Notes: generated by a model not told the origin, from the sequence alone. DNA of 60,000 nt from Membranipora membranacea (GCA_914767715.1 OU612068.1:27406001-27466000); one strand, 5' to 3'. Shown: positions 15,201-26,300, numbered from the stretch's first letter. Program-made: numbers and translations.

Positions 15201-18200
15201 TATGCGCCTGTGCAATAGTTGCTTGCCCTGATTACTGAAGGCCAGAAAAGGCCGTGCCGCCACAGACTGAATAGTTCACCCAATCACTCAAACCTGCAAT
15301 CTCAAAGTTCATTTCCATTGGTAATTTGTTGTCTTATTATGTATGATGTCACATTCTGTATCCGACAGGTGCGAGAGACTTCTCCATCAGTGTACACCAG
15401 ATTACTGCCAGCATGCAGGCACCTGTTATGACACAACGTCAGGACCTATCTGTGTGTGTCCCGATGACTTTGATGGCACACATTGTGAGATGAGAGTAGA
15501 TGACTGTTTGGGTAACACATGCGCTCAGGGCGCCACCTGCGTGGACTCTACCCTCAGCTATTACTGTCTCTGTCCGCCTGGTGGGTATCACAAAAAATTA
15601 CTTTGAAAACAAAAGCAAAGCAATAATTAGTCAAACAAATGAGAAACAATTTTAACAGTGTTATGAAATCTTTAACATTCAAAGATGAACGAATCAGTAC
15701 TGATTGATTGTATCACTATCACTAACTGTAAAAATTGCGAGAAAAAGGTTGCATGCAAAAAATAATAGGGTTAAAAAATAGTATTATTAATATAAAAGCA
15801 CATGGTTCTCAAAAAGCAGTCTTTTCCCCAGGCAGTATGGTATTTAGGGGCATCGTTCGAGGTAGTTCTAGATAAAATGTTCATCATCAGTGTACATTTA
15901 CATTACATGATGAGTATGGCGCCATATATTTATTGCTTCTTTACATATGTAGATGGTTCCGACCTCTGTGTGCAGCTTCTTTGTATTTGACCTCCAAGGT
16001 GCATTTGAAAGGACACCATGAATGAAGAACAAAAATAAGTCGATGAACACTTTTGATTTTCTCGAAACCGGTGAGCTTTGGACAAACTAATAATTTGAAG
16101 TTGTGGTATCGTGAGCAAAGACTGGATTAAAAAATTATGTATTATGATATGTTGATTATAGGTTACTATGGGCGACGATGCACAGAAGTAAAGGACCCAT
16201 GTAAGAGTAACATCTGCGTGGCTGGCTCCTGTCTACCTGGCATTGGTATGGAGTACTCGTGTGCATGCGATGCTGGATTTACTGGTAAGAAATGAACTCT
16301 TTATACTCGATAGTGCGCAAGATTCTCTGCAAGGTATTCTTTTCTACTCTTTTACCTTATCTTGGGCACATGTAAACTCTTATTATAGCAGTTATTGGTG
16401 TATTTGGAGCATTCAAACAGATTTATTGTCATATGCGTCACTGGTTTGAAAGGTTCCATCAAGCTAAAAGCACGTATGGCAGACATAATTATTTCTCTTT
16501 ACTTTTAGGCGACTTCTGCCATGAGCAGATTGATGAATGTATGTCGTACCCCTGTCAGGGTGCATCTCACTGCTATGATCAGGTTAATGATTATACCTGT
16601 GTTTGTGAGCCTGGTCGCTATGGTGACCAGTGTGAAGAGCAGGTGGACTACTGTGTCAATAATGAGTGTGGTGAACACTCTGTGTGCATTGCTGATGACT
16701 CGGGCTATAAATGTCGATGCGATAGTGGATACGCAGGTACTTGAGCTAACTTTTTTTGAGACCATTCGCTTTTATGGAGATCCTCAAAAATAACCATTTT
16801 CTATTAATGAATTTAATTCAATGTTTGCTTCATTTCTTACCATGCGTTGATCCTTGTGTTGCAAGGTTCCTGTTTACCTCATTTCGGAGAGCGGTTTCTT
16901 TTTAGTACGAGGATTATCATGTTCCCTTTTTGTATACATACATTACACTTATACATACATATAGGTCGGTACTACATATACATATATTATATACCTATAG
17001 GTCGGTACTGCAAGGAGGAATTTGATGAATGCTCACTGCACCCTTGTCACAACGGTAACTGTACAGATGGCCTTCACTCGTTCACCTGTAACTGTTTCCC
17101 CGGATACACCGGAGACACCTGCCAACTGAAAACAAGTAAGCATGTATCCATCCGCCTATAACAAAAACCTGGTGTCACTTTGAACATCAACTTTTGTGTG
17201 CTGACAAATATCTGATATTATGGCAGCAAAGAAATATAAAAGTTGATTGGTAAAAATATATGACTCATGACTCCATTATGTTAATGTATATATGTCTGTC
17301 ACTTCGATTGGCGAGGCCTACTTCTAGCGCTGAGTTGTAATGTAACATGACATTGAGTTTATTTGATTACAGATGCGTGTGAAGGAGTACTGTGTGGAAA
17401 TGAAGGAAGCTGTGTCCAAACAGATATCAGTTATAAATGTACATGCCCACTGGGCATCACAGGTATGTTGTATTGAGCTCTTAGAAATATTCAGATTTTT
17501 TTATTACTGAAAGTTGGCGTATCTTTGCCTTGATTAATTATTCAAATAATTGTAACAATGATTGCCTTGAGATGCAGCAGCAGCAGAAAACTGTAAAAAT
17601 AAACTGTGGCAACTGTGACAACTGAGCTCATATAATATTGAATTTTATTTAGCCCAATAAAACTAAAACAAGATATGTTGTTCTATTAAACAGGAGATAA
17701 TTGTGAGGTGCATTATGACTACTGTGACAGTCTACACCCCTGTCATATAGAGAATACACTGCTATGTGAGGGGCTGACTGTCGGCTATAAGTGTCACTGT
17801 AAGGCAGGATGGGGAGGTCATGACTGCTCTCTAAACCTGGATAACTGTGCTTCTAATCCATGTTCAACTAGAGGTGAGCTGTCCATCATTGTCGTTGGTG
17901 GTTTGTAGTGTGTGCTTGAATGCTGATGATGATATGAAATTTGATGAAACCGTCTATCAAAGAGTTATCCCCTGACACAATTAGTTATAAGATATATCCC
18001 TAAAGATCAGCTCAATTGTAACATATATGATACTTTGGTACGCCTTTCACAGATTTACAAGCTTCAGTACTTATTTGAGAACGCTTTAAATTAGAAAATA
18101 GGCGAAATTAGATATATGAAAATAGCGCTTACTCGTCTCTGTGCTACATTGTAGGATACTGTGAGGACCTTGTGAATGGCTACACATGTACATGTGAAGC

Positions 18201-19349
18201 TGGATGGACTGGGAGAACCTGTGAATCACCTGTCGACACATGTCAGTCCTCCCCATGTCACAACGGGGGCACCTGCAACAATCTGCTTGATGCTGGATAT
18301 GTCTGCACATGTCCCCTTGGCACGCAGGGCGGCAGGTGTCAGAATAACATTGATAACTGCCTCGCAGTGTTGTAAGTTCATTTGCTGAGTCTGAATCGCT
18401 GCTGTGAGGGAGTTTAATTCCTTTAAAACTGACAACCTGCTTCCAGAGATATGGAATTCCTTCAACGTTCGTTTCTTTGCACTCTCAATTTATTTACGCA
18501 AAATGTTGATTTTGACTCCTTGTTAAAACATTCTAAATTTCATGATAGTAATTTGATTTTTCAGATGTCAAAATGAGGGAGTGTGTCAGGATTTGATCAA
18601 TGATTTCCGCTGCCGCTGTCCCTCGATCAGATACGCAGGCAGATACTGTGACATTGATTTATTGAATCTACCTGGATCTCGATCCTTCCCATCAGTGTCT
18701 GTCATAGACAACGCTCTAGGTATTATTAAAAATACTGAGCATGTAATTATTACAATTATAAAGATCACTACAATTACTTGGCTGCATACAACAGTTATCA
18801 TGCTATCGGTCATTGTGTTGACTCATGGGTTTTACATGAGAAGTTATGGGACTGCTCATTGGATGCCTTTTTTGATATTATATAATATATTCAATATATT
18901 TCAGCTCAATCTGGAAATGAAGAGTTGATTGATCTATCGTCGGAGGAAAGAGGGCCATGTGATTTTGGTACTAGTTCTCAGTCTATAACCTACATAGTGG
19001 CTCATATCATAGCCTTGGTTCTACTGTCTATAGTGTGCATCATCATCAGTCAAACCTGCATCAACAGAGAAAAAAGGTAACACGCGACATGGTGATATTA
19101 TGTAGTTATGAAAAAAGTGGTCAGAAGGCGAGCACCAGCTTGTCATCCTGCAGCGTGCGATAGTGACTATAATAAAGTCATAGTTAGGTCTTAGTTGGGG
19201 TATGCAAATAACTGTCGATAAATATTTATAATGTCACTATTGTGGAGCTTTAAACGTTTTGAACCTTGAAATTTGTGCTCATGTTTTGTAGGTACAAAGA
19301 GAAGAGAGACAAAAAGTTAGCTCGACGACATCACCATCACCGACAATAA
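202..19349 (+). CDS. CUB(x10)-MAM-EGF(x20) single-pass membrane protein, 5' partial
   Basis: Thirty-nine exons read continuously in phase from 202 to a TAA at 19347-19349 (6,574 nt, about 2,190 codons). The order is a CUB array, one MAM domain, twenty EGF repeats, one transmembrane helix and a cytoplasmic tail of about 27 residues; exon coordinates are given in the domain entries. No initiator or signal peptide is visible, and the first exon begins inside a CUB module, so the N-terminus lies upstream of the window. CUB, MAM and EGF are extracellular adhesion or ligand-binding modules; with the C-terminal helix this predicts a type I surface receptor or adhesion protein. Cubilin has EGF before CUB and no helix; fibropellins have EGF before CUB. 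I do not recognise a named orthologue, so no symbol or ligand is given. Module identity is strong, biological role unknown. Confidence 0.9.
853..916. repeat. Short inverted repeat in an intron
   Basis: Arms TAGCCCTGTTTACACG at 853-868 and its complement at 901-916 match at 15 of 16 positions around an A/C-rich loop. It lies in intron 736-1142 and looks like a small foldback element. Confidence 0.6.
5875..5995. repeat. Degenerate G-rich tandem repeat
   Basis: Three or four imperfect copies of a roughly 35-bp G-rich unit containing AAGTNAGCTTGG and long G runs directly follow the donor of exon 5660-5869. Confidence 0.55.
6313..6358. repeat. Intronic hairpin, 19-bp arms
   Basis: GATAGCCAATGTGATGGCT at 6313-6331 pairs with 6340-6358 with one mismatch and an 8-nt loop. 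It sits about 50 bp upstream of the acceptor of exon 6410-6547. Confidence 0.65.
8501..8533. repeat. Intronic inverted repeat, 13-bp perfect arms
   Basis: CTAGTTGAGGCAG and its exact complement flank a 7-nt centre inside intron 8377-8977. A related GAGGCAG...CTGCCTC segment occurs near 25990-26020. Confidence 0.6.
9013..11098 (+). other. MAM domain of the membrane protein
   Basis: Encoded by the end of exon 8978-9128 and by exons 9688-9833, 10381-10541 and 10985-11111. It opens with [12 protein letters not shown], matching the usual C-x-FE-x(3)-C-x(2) start of MAM domains, runs through [12 protein letters not shown] and the AVVSPMF strand, and ends with [18 protein letters not shown], the conserved G-D-I-x-I-D-D-I-x-V...C close. 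About 170 residues is normal for MAM. MAM domains in meprins and receptor tyrosine phosphatases mediate homophilic or heterophilic extracellular contacts; here it separates the CUB block from the EGF block. Intron 9834-10380 carries a long foldback element. Confidence 0.88.
9931..10067. mobile_element. Long foldback element in the MAM intron
   Basis: Arms of about 57 bp (9931-9988 and 10009-10067) are almost perfectly complementary, including the A8/T8 ends and the GTGTGACCAGAAAATC core, around a 20-nt loop. The shape is that of a MITE-like foldback. No clear target duplication was identified. It is intronic and would form a strong RNA hairpin in the pre-mRNA. Confidence 0.75.
12223..12490. 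repeat. 37-bp minisatellite, about 7.2 copies, next to a splice acceptor
   Basis: Near-identical 37-bp units starting CTTGTCTCRTGACATCAT run head to tail and stop only 11 bp before the acceptor AG of exon 12502-12633. Copies differ mainly by one A/G position. Each unit carries a pyrimidine-rich CTTGTCTC segment. Confidence 0.95.
16965..17000 (+). promoter_or_regulatory. Duplicated 3' splice site, 36 nt apart
   Basis: The string ATAGGTCGGTACT occurs twice, placing acceptor AGs at 16963-16964 and 16999-17000. The 36-nt interval has no stop in the exon frame, so use of the upstream AG would add 12 residues (rich in Tyr and Ile) at the start of the EGF-encoding exon 17001-17135. The downstream site gives a normal EGF repeat and is the likely main acceptor. 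Confidence 0.6.
18905..19349 (+). other. Transmembrane helix and cytoplasmic tail of the membrane protein
   Basis: Exons 18905-19076 and 19292-19349. After an acidic, serine-rich stem, about 18984-19050 encodes a helix of roughly 22 hydrophobic residues ([18 protein letters not shown] and following Ile residues). The tail is about 27 residues, very basic ([12 protein letters not shown]), and ends RRHHHHRQ before TAA. The basic run just inside the helix fits the positive-inside rule for type I topology. No kinase, phosphatase or recognised docking motif is visible. Confidence 0.85.
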
Positions 19350-19503
19350 CCCTGTACTCATACGTTATCAAACACTTATCATGTACTAGATGGTGCTATA
19401 ACTACAAACCCACCGCGCTCTCAAGCTCTCTAGACTGTATCTTCTATATTTTTCATTTAAGTTTTGTTGACCTTTTTTTTGTTACTGGATAAATTACTAA
19501 ATC

Positions 19504-19509
19504 AATAAA
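19504..19509 (+). promoter_or_regulatory. Polyadenylation signal of the CUB/MAM/EGF gene
   Basis: A canonical AATAAA lies 155 bp after the stop codon, followed by T-rich sequence, and gives a short 3' UTR. Transcript data would settle it. Confidence 0.6.
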
Positions 19510-20280
19510 AAGTTGGGAAATTTCAGAAAATCACCTTTTCTTCATTGTTGGTCTTCTCTTGAGAGACGTCTTGAAGCACACTGGCATAGTGACTACACAA
19601 TCAGCATGTGTATCTCTGAGCGTAGAATCGATTTTGTGGGAGTACCTAACATGTTTCCGCCCTCAATATATGAAATTCCCTTTGATGGTACTCATGCTTA
19701 GTGAATTAATTCACACTGTATCAATCGGAGACTAAACAAAACTAAACATGCAATATTATATCAAGTCATCGGTGTGGTCTTGAAGTGTGATTTTCAGATC
19801 AGCTAGACCGGGAGCCCGTACCAGATTTTTATTTATTGAAAAAAAAAGTCTAGATGTTATATATTAGCTAGAGTTTAGTTAAGCTACTTTGTGGGTGTAT
19901 TAGGAAGTTAACTTAATCATGTTGTCTTCTCTCGGTTAACTCTCAGATGAGCAAATTGCAACTAGCAATCATACTTTTTTTTTATTGCCAACCAAAGTCA
20001 TCTCATTCGAAAATTTTTGCACTCATTGCCAGAAAAAAAAAATCATAACTCAGTTTGTGCAAGACTGGCCAAATGACAACAGGGCCAGCATGATGTTTTA
20101 ACTCTAAAATTCAGTATATTAGCAAACAGAACAAATCTGCTACATTTTTAATTAAGATAATCAAGATAGGGAATTAGATAACCAGTGAATGGTATAAACG
20201 TGGCAACATTGGATACTCTAAAGGCAGCACATTTACGACGACATCTGCATAGTCAGTTCAAGCAATCTTAACCGCTCATT
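19510..20280. other. Intergenic spacer, 3' of the CUB/MAM/EGF gene
   Basis: No coding potential is supported. The distal part (from about 20051) matches a dispersed repeat also found at 53010-53100: both contain CAGTTTGTG-AAGACTGGC and AGCCAGCA-like strings. Short ORFs here are unsupported. Confidence 0.5.
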
Positions 20281-20288
20281 CTCTAGAC

Positions 20289-20811
20289 CAACCATGCTCA
20301 ACCTTGGCCAAATTGGCCATTCCAACCAAATTAATGGTTGTTTTGTTCAGCCAATTGCACCCTTGCCACAGAAAAAAAATTGAGACACATTTTTTCGTCT
20401 TGTGCAAAAATAAAAAAATTATAATGAGAAACTCTGCAATATTCTGCCACAACTGATATTCCAGTTAGCACACATAGAAAAGTCCAATTATTGCTCTATC
20501 GTGGTAAATGAGATGTATGTGATATATAAGTTCAATGAGTTTTTCAATTCAAAATATCAAACAAGGAAGGATCAGATATGATATGATGTCCCTCAAATTC
20601 TATTGTTACTCAAAGATTGGCCGATTACTTGTCATTTTTCTTCCTAAATATGGCTGGAATGTCTAAAATCTTCTTGTTTTCAAAAATTCCTGGGGTAGGC
20701 CGGATACCTCTTTGCGTGAAGGCACCCTCCCCGCCTGGCCCTATCACTTCAAAACTCATGAATACAGGTCTGGATATTCCCCATTCTATATCTCAAGGTT
20801 GGGCATCCATG
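20289..20811 (+). mobile_element. Non-autonomous hAT-type element A (523 bp)
   Basis: It starts CAACCATGCTCAACCTTGG and ends with the approximate complement (AAGGTTGGGCATCCATG). The 8-bp string CTCTAGAC flanks it at 20281-20288 and 20812-20819. CA/CAG-type ends followed by GCTCAACC plus 8-bp target duplications with T at position 2 and A at position 7 are typical of hAT transposons. Interior matches element C (56961-57872) in the same orientation but is shorter. No transposase ORF. Confidence 0.75.
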
Positions 20812-20819
20812 CTCTAGAC

Positions 20820-21726
20820 CATGTATGCTCAACCTTTTTCCGGGTTCGGCCAAATTTTGTTGGGGAGCATTCCAATTGGCGGCGCCGCTTTTTGGGTAAA
20901 TGCTTAATTGAGATACAGAAATGGGAAATCCAGGCCTGTATCCATGGACTTAAAGTGGTAGGGCCAAGCGAGGTGGGTGCCTTCATGCGGGGGCCTGGGG
21001 CCACCCCCAGCAATTGTTTTAAAATGGAGCCAGCTTTTAGGCATTCCGGACCTACTTTGGAAGAAAACTAACAAGCAAGCGACCACAGGAATCTTTGAGT
21101 AGCAATAAAATTTGAGGTACATCTTATGACATCTGATCCCTTTTGTGTATGATACTTTGAATTGAAAAATTCAGTGAGCTTATTGTGGAGGAAAGTAAAT
21201 GGCTGATATCAAAATTGTATAGTGATTGAAAAGATCACATGGGAGTCCTAGGAGGTAGGAACCGGAGCTTAAGTTACAGAGAAGTAGAGGATTAACAGTC
21301 AAGAGAATAATATGTGACTTTGGTAGATTTGTCCTTGAATAGAATAGTAAGAAAATTTTTCTTGTCAAAATTTAATGACCATCACAGAGCAATGAGAACA
21401 CTTTAACGCAGAGAATATTTTTGATGAGACGCCATGACCTTGTGGACAGTGAAACTCCACAGGGTCAAACCCTGGGCCCCTCTGCAACAAAATTAGAACA
21501 TGCAATGTTAAGCAGCTGTGTTTTCAAGCCTTGCCTGCAATGTGGATGTATGTTTTGAGGCAGGCCACAGTGCTGAAGGATAGCTTACATGTTTCTGTTT
21601 TAAATTTGTTTATTTATATGACGAGAAAATATGTCTCAACTTTTTTTTGTCGTAAGGATGCATTTGGCCGAACATAATGAGCCATTTGGCCGGATTGGCC
21701 GATTTGGTCGAGGTTGAGCACGGCTG
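20820..21726 (-). mobile_element. Non-autonomous hAT-type element B (907 bp), inverted next to element A
   Basis: Ends are CATGTATGCTCAACCTT and the complement of CAGCCGTGCTCAACC. It is flanked by CTCTAGAC at 20812-20819 and 21727-21734. The interior is related to elements A and C but in the opposite orientation. It shares the middle target copy with element A. No transposase ORF survives. Confidence 0.75.
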
Positions 21727-22059
21727 CTCTAGACTACAATGATATCTATGTCTACACTCATTGATCATGGATATTTTTCATCTTTATTATAGTTTCAAAT
21801 AACAGCACTTTTACAGTGCCTCACACAGGTACAAACTCACCCCATTGCTCGGTTTCAACAACATTATCCAAACATTAAGTGTGAGTGGTTTTTATATCTA
21901 CATTTACTTTATTACGCTTTAATGCTTGAAAACAATATTTCACATCTTATGAAAAAACCTGAAATGTCATTATTCTTTTCTTGCGGATCATTTCAATTGC
22001 TATCCTGTTTTCTTATCATAATCACCAAAATAATTGTTATGTTTATCAGGCAGTAATGA

Positions 22060-22707
22060 TTGAAAATGATTACCAAGCACATGCGTAAGTGGCTCGGAGT
22101 TCCAAGGAGCTTCAACACTAATGCACTGTATGCCAGTTCGTTTACTCTTTCACTACCTATGAAATCGCTTGTGGAAGAGTACAAAACATCAAAAGCGAGA
22201 CTGGATATGATGTTGAACGAGTCACCAGACCAGGTGATAAGGGAATGTGCTCCAACACTTGACACTGGTAAAAAATGGTCTGTCACAGAAACTGTCAGAG
22301 ATGCCAAATCTCGACTGGCGATAAGTGAGATTGTGGGTGCTGTGACAACTGCACGTCATGGCATCGGCTGGGAAGCAAATCGGTGGTTCTCAAAGGAAAG
22401 CACAAAGGTTAGACGGGAGATGGTAGTTGATGAGGTGCGCAAGATGGAAGAGGAGCGCCGCCAGACACAAGCTGTAGGCCAAGCCCATCAAGGCAGATGG
22501 ACTTGTTGGGAGTCTGTTGAGCAGCGTCAGCTCAAATGGACAGAATTGTGGTCGATGGAGCCACAAAGGATCAGCTTTCTGGTTGGTGCAGCTTATGATC
22601 AACTACCGACCCCGGCAAACCTGGAACGCTGGATGAATCTGGATGGATTGGATGAATTTTTGTTCATTGGGAAATGGCTCAATTGGTTTAGGGAGAATTC
22701 TCTCTGA
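22060..22707 (+). pseudogene. 5'-truncated retroelement polyprotein C-terminus (LINE-like)
   Basis: A 215-residue open frame ends TGA at 22705-22707. Its first half (KWLGVPRSFNTNALYAS, LSLPMKSLVEEYKTSKARL, then a TLDTGKKW segment) resembles the region downstream of the reverse transcriptase in animal non-LTR polyproteins, where a WLGLP-type motif and a TGRKW-type motif recur. That assignment is from memory of the family, not a search. There is no RT active-site motif and no start-proximal domain, so this is a 5'-truncated insertion. No poly-A tail or target duplication was identified. It could instead be a domesticated fragment, but lack of introns and the repeat-rich setting argue against that. 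Confidence 0.55.
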
Positions 22708-23388
22708 TTGGTTTGAGCGAATTGGGTCTTCACCGTGTTCATATTTTCTCCTTGGTTAAACTTTATTGGCTCCCGCTACAATCAACTTACTGCTGTGTTT
22801 TGTTAGCGACCTCGGTGTGCTGGCACCTGCTTACAACCTGGGAACAAGTAGCCACAGACTTGTTCGTCATTTCTTAGTTGACCAAATTCATGGCCGGTGA
22901 TGCAACGATGATACCTTGTCATCTTGTGTGAATAGGATATAATATTGCGCAATAACTTTGTTAACAATGAGAGCATGCATCGTTAGCAGTTGCTACCATT
23001 GCAGCTCTATATGTCCTCACAATAAATATTGGAATTAATTCTATACAATTTGGGAAGATAACTCTTACAAACAATTCCGTGTTCGCCGAGGACAAAATTT
23101 GCAGCGCGTGTTCATTGTTTAATTATGTATTTATTTTTTAAAACTTTATTGGCATAACTATCATTCGATGAGAATGTTTTAAAATCAGCCATCGAGAGAA
23201 AAATAAGGAAAAATGAAGAAATTACAATAGAGAAAAAGGTAATTACATAAAATTACGTTGATTGTAATATTTTTCCTATTGAACTATTTAACTATGCGTG
23301 TTGATGTATGATGACTATATATAACGGCGTTTTAACAACCAGCTAGCTGCAGATCTAATTGAAGCTTGTGACAGGGTTCTTCAGGTCC
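22708..23388. other. Spacer between retroelement fragment and sulfotransferase gene A
   Basis: No gene is supported. The first few hundred bases may be retroelement 3' UTR. On the minus strand AATAAA motifs at 23130-23135 and 23145-23150 lie about 240-260 nt after the sulfotransferase stop and are plausible polyadenylation signals for that gene. Confidence 0.45.
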
Positions 23389-26300
23389 CTATCCTCTTTT
23401 TATAACATAGATACCCGGCCAGCGACTATCTAGAATATTTTGAATATTCTGCACAGCCTGTGCAGTTTGCCTTTTTAGACCTTTGTCTTGCTCGATCAGC
23501 TTCTCCTTATAAGGCTCTATAGCTGATGGCTGTCGTTTTATGTTCTTGTTTATGGGATGTTCTAATACGCAGCAGTGTCTATGCAAACTTGTGTGGTCAA
23601 AGATATATCCAAAGAAATTCATTAGATCGCTTAACTGATTTGGAGTATCGGAGACAAAGTCTTTATATATAATGATGTGGATTGCCTTTTCGTATTGCTG
23701 GAGCCAATATCTTGCATGTCTCTCCCATCTGAGAATAAAGCTTGGGTAATAGCGTGCCCATGCAGACCCTGAAACAAACGAACCATAATCATGATAGTAT
23801 GATTACTGGAAGAACTGTATGTATTTTTATCAGCAAACATTCACCATGTTTCCATGTGAATTTTGTGATTGGCCTAGATCGAGCTGAGTTGTCACCTCTT
23901 GGCTCGCCCTCAAAAATGCATTCATTCCAAGAGAAACAGCTGAGAAAAAACATCAAAACTTGAACTCAAGGCGCTTGGGCTGAAATCAAAGAGGCTAACC
24001 GCTCAGCAACGCAAGCCCACTGTAGCTCGCACAGCTCGGTGCAAACTGATATTTCGGGCTCAGTGCGAACTGGCAGGTGTTTTGATGGCTTGGAGAGCCC
24101 TGAAAATAGCATCAGGGCGATCCATGGAAATGCAGAGATAGCCACCTCAAAGATTAAAATTAATTTATGATACTATAATAGACCTAATAATATGGATTCA
24201 ACCTTTCCACCATTCATCTTGAACATCATGATGAAAGAGTCATCCCCTCCTAAGTACAGGTGCTGGCACCCACGATACTCAAGCCTCGCCCTTTCCTGTG
24301 GTAATTCTGGCCACCCTTTATATTGAAAAGGCAGAGGAGGGTATTTTCATACCGCATGTGAGGTGCGCAAAAATACACAGTGCACCTCCGGTTACTTTTG
24401 TCCCATACCACAAGGACCTATCTAGGGTGAGCAGTGTACCAGCGCTGAATCGAGTATGACTGCAAACGCCGCGAATTGCACTGGGACCACCCAGATTACA
24501 AGTTCACACCCTTAAAATTTAGGTCCCTCCTGATGAATATTGTGATGTGACAACAATTTGACAAGTGGAGCGCATTCACTATCACCTCCAAAGCATGACC
24601 AGAATCAATGTTGCAGGAAGTGACTAGACCAATGAAGCTTACCATTGTTGACACTGAAATCTTCGTTGAGGAAGTGACTAAGCAGTATCCCATCAGTTCG
24701 ACTCTTTGAATCATTCATGTTCTGTAAAGACTTTCCTCCCTTCATTTGTGCCTTTAGTGCTTCACGCACCTTCAACCTGGAAAATACAATCATTAATTAA
24801 CAATGAACAATTTATTGACATAAGAGACCTTATAATGATAATACCAACAACGCTATCTTTGAGACGGACCTTTTGAGTAAAGTGGGCAAAGTTTTTACGA
24901 GGAGTTGGCTTCAACTAACTGAGTTGTCAGTTAATAGCACCATATCTGTCACGAGAATCTGCCTAGGTGCACTTTAAGAGGCTCTAATTTGTCGTGAAGG
25001 AGTCACGTTTCGATTATTATTGGTACTTGATATCACAGAGTAAGGATATATCCTTACTCTGTGTTGATATGGTCTGTCTTGCATTTACTTATCTAATATT
25101 TACATAATTTTTGAGCCTACTCAAATGACAGGCTAAATGATAGAATCAGCCTTTACTGGATTAACACAGTATTTATTACCTTTTGAACTCAGATAATGCA
25201 CTGTCAAAAGGATGCCTCAATATCACAGCAGCTCTGTCAACAGTCAGTATTAGGCTGCCAATTTTTGGAGGTGGCCTCTCAAAGAACGGCTCATGAGTTT
25301 TTACATAGAGGCAGTGAGTGTAATATCGACCCGGCGAGTCCTCTCTTGTCATCCATTTTGTATCATATCCATGGTAAACCTCACACTTCTTCAGCAGCGC
25401 TTCCTGATTTGTTTCAAAACCTGTGAATTCGGTTTTTATTATTAAAAGGAATCGGTGTGTCAATAAGTAGTCGACTACTAACACTGGCACACCATTATAT
25501 GGGATTACTAATGGTCTTCGAAATAATCACCATCAAACGTTCGAAAAATGCCCCCCCCCCCCCCCAGTAAACTCAACGTTCAGACCATCACTGCGACATT
25601 TTTTGTTTATGTTTCTGTTTGTCCATCGTTACCACATTGAATTTGAGATATATTATTGCAAAACCATCAACATATAAATACTTTTATGTTTATCTGTCCT
25701 AGTAAAATATGACTATAACCATAAGTATATAATCTCTTCACACCCAAAACCTCTACTCACAACACCAGACACAACAACAACGGTAACAAAGATAAAAGAG
25801 ATTGACCCTGACTCTTCATCGCTTACAGGGCCACGGTTTAAAACATCACAGGTCACAAGATCACTAGGAGGGGTGCTGCAACCTCCCCAATGCAATTTAG
25901 GTTATATAAAAAGTAGAGAGAAATCTCAAAGGAGCTGTTTATGACATATATTATTCAATCAATTTGTTTTTAGGCCACATTATTTAGCTTTCTAGAGGAG
26001 GCAGTACCTCCCTGCCTCCACTAAAACTTCGGGCCTGGCTTAGCTTTGCTCAAGGTGCACAGACAAGGTTGGTATAATTACCATGAACAGCTCCTAACCA
26101 GAGTATCCAATCGTTACCACTTCCTGGTGTACCAGATACCAGCTGTAGAGGGTACACTGTCCTCGGTAAACCTACAATATCATAAATATACATATCCACA
26201 TTATCTTACATTATTAGCGCAGCTCTCAGATATGTTTTACGTAGCTCCCACCAACCCACCCTCCCCCCGTGACCCTATCATGACAGTAATGTTTTGAATG

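Larger units (their letters stand above)
11311..18657 (+). other. Twenty-repeat EGF-like array of the membrane protein
   Basis: Exons: 11311-11448, 11702-11917, 12502-12633, 12983-13147, 14089-14229, 14549-14614, 14844-15078, 15369-15580, 16162-16284, 16509-16736, 17001-17135, 17373-17462, 17694-17873, 18155-18371, 18565-18719. Spliced, they give twenty six-cysteine repeats of the C-C-C-C-x-C-x(2)-G-a-x(2)-G-x(2)-C type. Almost all introns are phase 1, and they often cut just after the fifth cysteine (for example GYTG|xxC), so one repeat spans two exons. A few repeats start with calcium-binding-like V-N-E-C or I-D-E-C (about 11813 and 16530), while most start D-Y-C or D-N-C, so calcium binding is probably patchy. 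This Notch/Crumbs-like array would form a long rod between MAM and membrane. Two repeats (about 12513-12990 and 17703-17850) have long first loops. Confidence 0.9.
20051..21880. repeat. Dispersed repeat interrupted by the hAT-type pair
   Basis: Left part 20051-20120 resembles 53010-53100, and right part 21811-21870 (ACAAACTCACCCCATTGCTC) resembles 53585-53620. The order is kept, so one older repeat copy appears split by the elements at 20281-21734. Family identity unknown; no ORF. Confidence 0.55.

Noticed and set aside
20617-21122. Several 60-120-codon frames inside elements A and B
   Set aside because: They lie in non-autonomous transposon interiors, differ between copies and resemble no transposase.
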